From the NCBI GenBank assembly GCA_021773365.1, contig JAJFKF010000095.1, positions 44,511-108,510 of the forward strand: a DNA stretch of 64,000 nucleotides, in the 5' to 3' direction. Source of the DNA: Gammaproteobacteria bacterium. GTDB taxonomy: Bacteria; Pseudomonadota; Gammaproteobacteria; Steroidobacterales; Steroidobacteraceae. A program made the translations under genes and the position numbers. Within the stretch, counting starts at the first letter, position 1, and each line of letters opens with the position of its first letter. The notes below the pieces were generated by a model. The model was not told where the DNA came from, searched no databases, and worked only from the letters and a program-made list of their open reading frames with translations. Below are positions 59,516-64,000 of the stretch, piece by piece.

Positions 59516-60930
59516 TGAATGAGACTCAACCCTCCGTACCGTCTTCCTCAAGGGCGCTGCAACAGGATGTGCTGGTGGTGGAGGACGATCCGGCGCTGCG
59601 TGAGGCGCTGTGCGACACCTTGCAGGTGGCCGGCTTCAGCGTGACCGCCGTGGCCGACGGCCAGGCGGCGCTGGAAATGTGTACGCGGCAGACCTTTGGC
59701 GCGGTTGTCAGCGATGTGCAGATGCAGCCCATGGATGGTCATGAGCTGCTGCAGCAGCTGCGGGGCCGCCATCCCGATCTGCCGGTGGTGCTGATGACGG
59801 CCTACGGCACCATCGGCAAGGCGGTGGCCGCCATGCACGACGGCGCGGCGGACTACTTGCCCAAGCCCTTTGAGGCGCGGGCGCTGGTGGAACTGGTCAC
59901 GCGGTTGCTGCCCGCGCCCGCTCCGCTGGGCGAACTGGTGGCAGAGGACAGCCGTACGCGCGAAGTGGTGGCCCTGGCGCGTCGTGTGGCCGGCGCCGAT
60001 GCCACGGTGCTGATCACCGGCGAGAGCGGCACCGGCAAGGAAGTCTTCGCGCGCTTCGTTCATGGCCAGTCGAAGCGAAACGGCAAGGCCTTCGTGGCCA
60101 TCAACTGCGCGGCCATTCCCGAGAACATGCTCGAGGCGGTGCTGTTCGGTTACGAGCGCGGCGCCTTCACCGGCGCGCAGGCGGCGCACGCCGGCAAGTT
60201 CGAGCAGGCGCAGGGCGGCACGCTGCTGCTCGATGAGATCTCGGAGATGGATATGGGGCTGCAGGCCAAGCTGCTGCGCGTGCTGCAGGAGCGGGAGGTG
60301 GAACGTCTGGGGGGCACCCGCACCATCGCCCTGGACGTGCGCGTCATCGCCACCAGCAATCGCAGCCTGCGCGAGGAAGTCGCCGCCGGGCGCTTCCGCG
60401 AGGACCTGTTCTACCGGCTGAATGTGCTGCCGCTGCATCTGCCACCGCTGCGCGAGCGGCGCGATGACATCCTGCCGCTGGCGCGTGCCGCCCTGCAGCG
60501 CTACGCGCCGGACTCCAGCGAAGACCGCCGTGCCCGGCTCATGAGTTTCACCGGGGAGGCCGAGCAGCGGCTGCGCGCCTGCGCCTGGCCGGGCAATGTG
60601 CGCGAACTGAACAACGTCGTGCAGCGCGCGGCCATCCTGTCCGGCGGTTCACGCCTGCATGCCGATGAACTGAAATTTGAAGCCGATGCGGCAGCCCCGC
60701 CTGCTCCCCTTGCCTCCCCTGTTTCGATAGCGCCGGGCGATACGAATGTTTCCGCGGGCGCCGCCGCGGATCTGGATGGGAATCTGCGCGAACGCGAACA
60801 GGTGCTGATCATGGAGGCCATCCGCACCGCGCCCAGCCGCAAGGAAGCCGCCGCGCGCCTGGGTATCAGTCCGCGAACCCTGCGGCATAAATTGCAGCAG
60901 ATGCGCGGCGACGGCGTGGAGGTCGTATGA
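59512..60930 (+). CDS. fleR: Sigma54-dependent flagellar response regulator FleR/FlrC
   Basis: 472 aa. Receiver domain with phospho-acceptor Asp68 ([12 protein letters not shown]) and Lys119; AAA+ domain with Walker A GESGTGKE (171-178), the sigma54-contact loop GAFTGA (218-223), Walker [10 protein letters not shown] and sensor [12 protein letters not shown]-terminal Fis-type helix-turn-helix ([19 protein letters not shown]). Full NtrC architecture. Overlaps fleS upstream and fliE downstream by 4 nt each, so it is part of one tight operon. Confidence 0.92.
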   Translation: MMNETQPSVPSSSRALQQDVLVVEDDPALREALCDTLQVAGFSVTAVADGQAALEMCTRQTFGAVVSDVQMQPMDGHELLQQLRGRHPDLPVVLMTAYGTIGKAVAAMHDGAADYLPKPFEARALVELVTRLLPAPAPLGELVAEDSRTREVVALARRVAGADATVLITGESGTGKEVFARFVHGQSKRNGKAFVAINCAAIPENMLEAVLFGYERGAFTGAQAAHAGKFEQAQGGTLLLDEISEMDMGLQAKLLRVLQEREVERLGGTRTIALDVRVIATSNRSLREEVAAGRFREDLFYRLNVLPLHLPPLRERRDDILPLARAALQRYAPDSSEDRRARLMSFTGEAEQRLRACAWPGNVRELNNVVQRAAILSGGSRLHADELKFEADAAAPPAPLASPVSIAPGDTNVSAGAAADLDGNLREREQVLIMEAIRTAPSRKEAAARLGISPRTLRHKLQQMRGDGVEVV

Positions 60931-61247
60931 GTGATGTAGCGATCAACCGGGTTCTTGCGGAAATGCGCTCACTGGCCGCACAGGCCGGCAGCGGTGCATC
61001 CGCAGCGGCCAGCCCCGCCGGAGCGTTGGACTTCGGGGCGCTGATGCGTACCTCGCTCGACAAGGTCAACGGCCTGCAGCAGAACGCCGCGGCCGCCGCG
61101 CAGGCCTTCGAGACCGGCGCCTCCAGCATGGATATCACCGGCGTCATGATCGAGGTGCAGAAGGCCGGGCTCGCCTTCAAGGCCATGAGCGAGGTGCGCA
61201 ACAAGCTGGTCGAGGCGTACCGCGAAGTAATGAACATGCAGATGTAA
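60927..61247 (+). CDS. fliE: Flagellar hook-basal body protein FliE
   Basis: 106 aa. It joins the MS-ring to the proximal rod. Ala-rich N-terminus, then LDFGALMRTSLDKVNGLQ and the C-terminal box GVMIEVQKAGLAFKAMSEVRNKLVEAYREVMNMQ, which is diagnostic of FliE. No signal peptide, as expected for a substrate of the flagellar type III export apparatus. ATGA overlap with fleR; fliF begins 25 nt later. Confidence 0.93.
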   Translation: MSDVAINRVLAEMRSLAAQAGSGASAAASPAGALDFGALMRTSLDKVNGLQQNAAAAAQAFETGASSMDITGVMIEVQKAGLAFKAMSEVRNKLVEAYREVMNMQM

Positions 61248-61272
61248 ATGATCGACCTGACGGACGTGAACC

Positions 61273-62862
61273 ATGGCTGACGCAACAAATCTTCCCGCCG
61301 CACCCGCCCATCGCTCGGTGCTCGACAGCGTTCCCGGCCTCAGGCAGGTAGGCATGCTGCTGGCCATTGCCGCCAGCGTGGCGGCGGCGGTGTGGCTGGT
61401 ACTGTGGTCGCAGGGCTCCAACTACAGCCGTTTGTACGCCAGCCTGTCCGAGCGCGAGACCGGGCAGGTTATCGATGCGCTCACCGCCGCGGGCATTGCC
61501 TACAAGATGGAGGGCAGCGCCGTGCTGGTGCCGGATGACAAGGTGCATCAGGCGCGCATCCAGCTCGCCGGTCAGGGACTGCCGCAGAGCAGCGCCCTGG
61601 GGGTGGAAATGCTGGAGCGGGACCAGGGGTTCGGCACCAGCCAGTTCATGGAGAAGGCCCGCTACCAGCATGCGCTGGAAACAGAACTCGCGCGCACCAT
61701 TGTCAATGTGCAAGGCGTACAGAATGCCCGCGTGCATCTGGCGCTGCCGCCACCCTCGGTGTTCGTGCGCGACCGCAAAGGGGCCAGCGCCTCGGTGATG
61801 CTGCAGCTTTTCCAGGGCCGCCGTCTCGAACCCGGTCAGGCCTCCGCCATCGTGCATCTGGTGGCATCCAGTGTGCCGAATCTGGCCGCCAACGAAGTGA
61901 CGCTGATCGACCAGAACGGCACGCTGCTCAACTCACCGGAAAGCAACGGCGATATGGCGTTGTCGGCCAAGCAGTTCGAATACACCCGCCAGCTTGAGAA
62001 AAGCTACTCGCAGCGCATCGAGGATCTGCTCGAGCCGCTCACCGGCCCCAATCGCGTGCGCGCGCGCGTTACCGCGGACATGGATTTCACCCGCATCGAG
62101 AAGACCAGCGAGGAGTACGACCCGCAGGGCCAGGTGGTACGCAGCGAACAAACCGCCACGGATCAGCGCATGGCCTCCGACCTGGCGCAGGGAATTCCCG
62201 GCGCCCTCAGTAACCAGCCGCCGAATACGGCAGGCGCACCCACGGCTGCCCAGCAGCAGGCCGGCGCTGCAGACACCACGCCGATGAGTACTTCCAACCG
62301 CGCCACGCGCAACTTCGAGCTCGACCGCACCATCAGCTACACGCATGGACAGGGCGGTGCGCTGCGCAAGCTTTCCGTGGCGGTGGTGGTGGACAACTGG
62401 CAGCGCACCGATGAGGCGGGCGATGTCACGGCCACGCCGCTGACGCCGGAGGAAGTCGAGCGCATGACTGCCCTGGTCAAGGAAGCCATCGGCTATGACG
62501 AGGCGCGCGGCGATCGCGTCAATGTCATGAACGTGGCCTTCCACACCGCGCCGCCGCTGCCGGAGGCGGATGAGCCGGGGTTCTTTGAACAGACCTGGGT
62601 GAAGAGCGCGCTCAAGCAGGGTGTTGCCGTGGTGCTGGTGCTGCTGCTGGCCTTCGTCATCCTCAAGCCGTTGATGAGCACGCTGACCCAGCCGGCGCGC
62701 GGCGGCGCACTGGCGCTCACGCCGGACCAGCTGATGCTCGGCGGCGGCGGGCAGGGTGCGTACCAGGGCAACTACGACCAGCAGGTTGCCGCCGCGCGTG
62801 GCATGGTCGGGCAGGACCCGCAGCGCGCCGCGCAGGTCGTCAAAGAGTGGGTCAATGGCTGA
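61273..62862 (+). CDS. fliF: Flagellar MS-ring protein FliF
   Basis: 529 aa. Two transmembrane helices, about 24-44 (VGMLLAIAASVAAAVWLVL) and about 451-470 (GVAVVLVLLLAFVILKPL), flank a periplasmic region with the YscJ/FliF ring-building motif (LARTIVNVQGVQNARVHLALP) and the SNQPPNTAGAP linker. The cytoplasmic C-terminus (AAQVVKEWVNG) binds FliG. Slightly shorter than the usual 550-570 aa. Overlaps fliG by 8 nt. Confidence 0.95.
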   Translation: MADATNLPAAPAHRSVLDSVPGLRQVGMLLAIAASVAAAVWLVLWSQGSNYSRLYASLSERETGQVIDALTAAGIAYKMEGSAVLVPDDKVHQARIQLAGQGLPQSSALGVEMLERDQGFGTSQFMEKARYQHALETELARTIVNVQGVQNARVHLALPPPSVFVRDRKGASASVMLQLFQGRRLEPGQASAIVHLVASSVPNLAANEVTLIDQNGTLLNSPESNGDMALSAKQFEYTRQLEKSYSQRIEDLLEPLTGPNRVRARVTADMDFTRIEKTSEEYDPQGQVVRSEQTATDQRMASDLAQGIPGALSNQPPNTAGAPTAAQQQAGAADTTPMSTSNRATRNFELDRTISYTHGQGGALRKLSVAVVVDNWQRTDEAGDVTATPLTPEEVERMTALVKEAIGYDEARGDRVNVMNVAFHTAPPLPEADEPGFFEQTWVKSALKQGVAVVLVLLLAFVILKPLMSTLTQPARGGALALTPDQLMLGGGGQGAYQGNYDQQVAAARGMVGQDPQRAAQVVKEWVNG

Positions 62863-63883
62863 GGCGGAACCCTCCGGCGCAGAACGCGCCGCCATTTTTC
62901 TGTTGTCACTGGGTGAGCAGGAGGCCGCGCAGGTGCTCAAGCACATGGACCCGGCCGAGGTGCAGCGCGTCGGCACGGCCATGGCGGCACTGAAGGATGT
63001 TTCGCGCGAGCAGATGCAGCGGGCGCTGAACAGCTTTCTCAAGGGCACAAACAAAACCAGGGGCGGCACAACCGGCAACACACAGGACTATCTGCGTCGC
63101 GTGCTGACCACCTCGGTGGGCAAGCAGCGCGCCGACATGTTCCTGCGCCGTATCCAGCAGGGCGCCAGTCCGGCCGCGGCGGCTGCTGCGGCAGGCAATG
63201 GCATCGATGCGCTGAAATGGATGGAGCCGAAGGAAGTGGCCGGGATTGTCGGCGCCGAGCATCCGCAGATCATCGCCATTGTGCTGGCGCAGCTGGACTC
63301 CGAGCAGGCGGCCAAGGTCGTGGAGCTGCTGCCCGAAGCGCTGCGTTCGGATGTACTGATGCGCGTGGCCACGCTGGATGAGATTCCGCAATCGGCACTG
63401 AGTGACCTGGATCAGCTGGTGGAGCGTCAGTCCGACGCCACGCCTGAAGCGCCGATGCAGCGCATGGGCGGGGCGAAGAGCGCCGCCGATATCGTCAATG
63501 CCATCGACAAGGAGCAAAGCGCGCAGTTGCTGGAGACCATCGCGCAGAGCGATGCGGAACTGCACCAGAAGATCAAGGACCTGCTGTTTATCTTCGACGA
63601 CCTGCTGGAGATCGACGACCGCGGCATGCAGACCCTGCTGCGCGAGGTGTCCTCGGATCAGCTGGCATTGTCATTGCGCGGCGCAGATCCGGCGGTGCAG
63701 GACAAAGTCTTCCGCAACATGTCCAAGCGTGCCGGCGAGATTCTCAAGGATGACATGGAGGCCCGCGGCCCGGTGAAGCTCAGCGAGGTGGAAGCAGCGC
63801 AGAAGGAGATCGTCGGTATCGCGCAGCGGCTGATCGAGGAGGGCACCATCGTCATGGGCAGTGGCGCCGGCGACTATGTCTGA
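62855..63883 (+). CDS. fliG: Flagellar motor switch protein FliG
   Basis: 342 aa from ATG 62855; a longer frame back to 62756 lies inside fliF. N-terminal FliF-binding domain (AAIFLLSLGEQEAAQVLKHMDP), middle domain with EHPQIIAIVLAQLDSEQAAKV, and C-terminal torque helix with IFDDLLEIDDRGMQTLLREV and LRGADPAVQDKVFRNMSKRA. An Ala-rich insert (ASPAAAAAAAGNG) lies between domains. Overlaps both neighbours. Confidence 0.95.
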   Translation: MAEAEPSGAERAAIFLLSLGEQEAAQVLKHMDPAEVQRVGTAMAALKDVSREQMQRALNSFLKGTNKTRGGTTGNTQDYLRRVLTTSVGKQRADMFLRRIQQGASPAAAAAAAGNGIDALKWMEPKEVAGIVGAEHPQIIAIVLAQLDSEQAAKVVELLPEALRSDVLMRVATLDEIPQSALSDLDQLVERQSDATPEAPMQRMGGAKSAADIVNAIDKEQSAQLLETIAQSDAELHQKIKDLLFIFDDLLEIDDRGMQTLLREVSSDQLALSLRGADPAVQDKVFRNMSKRAGEILKDDMEARGPVKLSEVEAAQKEIVGIAQRLIEEGTIVMGSGAGDYV

Positions 63884-64000
63884 CCTGTCTTTTACTCCCG
63901 CTGCGGACAGGGACGTGGGCTCATGCACGAACCCGGACCAGCCCCACCCGGCGCGGGCAGCTGGGGCGGGGGGGGGGTTGGGGGGGGGTGGTAAGTCAGG
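63876..64000 (+). CDS. fliH: Flagellar assembly protein FliH, 5' fragment (poor sequence at end)
   Basis: An ATG at 63876 overlaps the fliG stop by 8 nt and opens MSDLSFTPAADRDVG, running off the window. Position after fliG is the normal place of fliH. The remaining bases turn into Gly codons from G homopolymers and should not be trusted, so the identification rests on gene order. Confidence 0.5.
   Translation, partial: MSDLSFTPAADRDVGSCTNPDQPHPARAAGAGGGLGGGGKS

Overview
The window is about 64 kb of high-GC DNA from a flagellated gammaproteobacterium. The evidence is Uup, HflKC and RluE homologues, plus a sigma54-dependent fleS-fleR-fliE-fliF-fliG-(fliH) run in the order seen in Pseudomonas and Vibrio. 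Many FecI/FecR/TonB-receptor modules and erythromycin-esterase-like proteins suit the Xanthomonadales/Nevskiales/Steroidobacterales neighbourhood, but the order cannot be fixed from sequence alone. No tRNA, rRNA or CRISPR array was seen. Layout: 1-2.6 kb holds the 5' part of uup (minus), a nucleotidyltransferase-fold gene and a DUF3096 mini-protein. 2.6-6.2 kb is an ECF sigma/anti-sigma pair divergent from a secreted S8 protease and a Gly/Ala-rich secreted protein. 6.2-7.4 kb is a periplasmic serine hydrolase. 7.7-58.4 kb is an island of seven FecI-type sigma / FecR / STN-TonB-dependent-receptor modules, called here A (9.0-14.9 kb), B (17.2-21.8), C (22.6-28.7), D (34.3-40.2), E (40.4-47.4), F (47.6-53.9) and G (54.1-58.4). 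Between the modules lie hflKC, a coiled-coil membrane protein, rluE, a radical SAM protein, a dead integron-integrase fragment, DUF4153 and DUF1993 genes. 58.4-64 kb starts the flagellar regulon behind a canonical sigma54 promoter. How the modules work: the periplasmic STN domain of each receptor should report ligand binding to FecR, which releases the FecI-type sigma factor. Repeated promoter-like boxes (TTCCGC, 15-16 nt, CGTC) lie before both sigma and receptor genes in modules A and D, and related boxes occur in C and F, so autoregulation plus receptor control is likely. In five of seven modules the receptor stop codon overlaps or nearly touches the start of a secreted accessory gene. That gene is either an erythromycin-esterase-like protein (A, E) or a thioredoxin-fold protein (C, D, F). 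Main candidate for an undescribed system: receptor type and accessory type co-vary. Shorter receptors (about 900-940 aa, ending with a DPP...NAS..GR signature) go with esterase-like proteins, and longer ones (1043-1107 aa) go with thioredoxin-fold proteins. The esterase-like proteins come as pairs of two subtypes, one with the two-histidine AHNFH motif and one with AASxH. The signalling halves (sigma, FecR, STN) of B/C, and probably A/D, look like sisters although their plug-barrel halves belong to different types. This suggests signalling blocks and ligand blocks have been shuffled as modules. The ligands are unknown; import and periplasmic processing of a macrolactone-like or disulfide/thiol-sensitive compound is a hypothesis only. 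The last roughly 60 bases are G homopolymers and look like a low-quality contig end.
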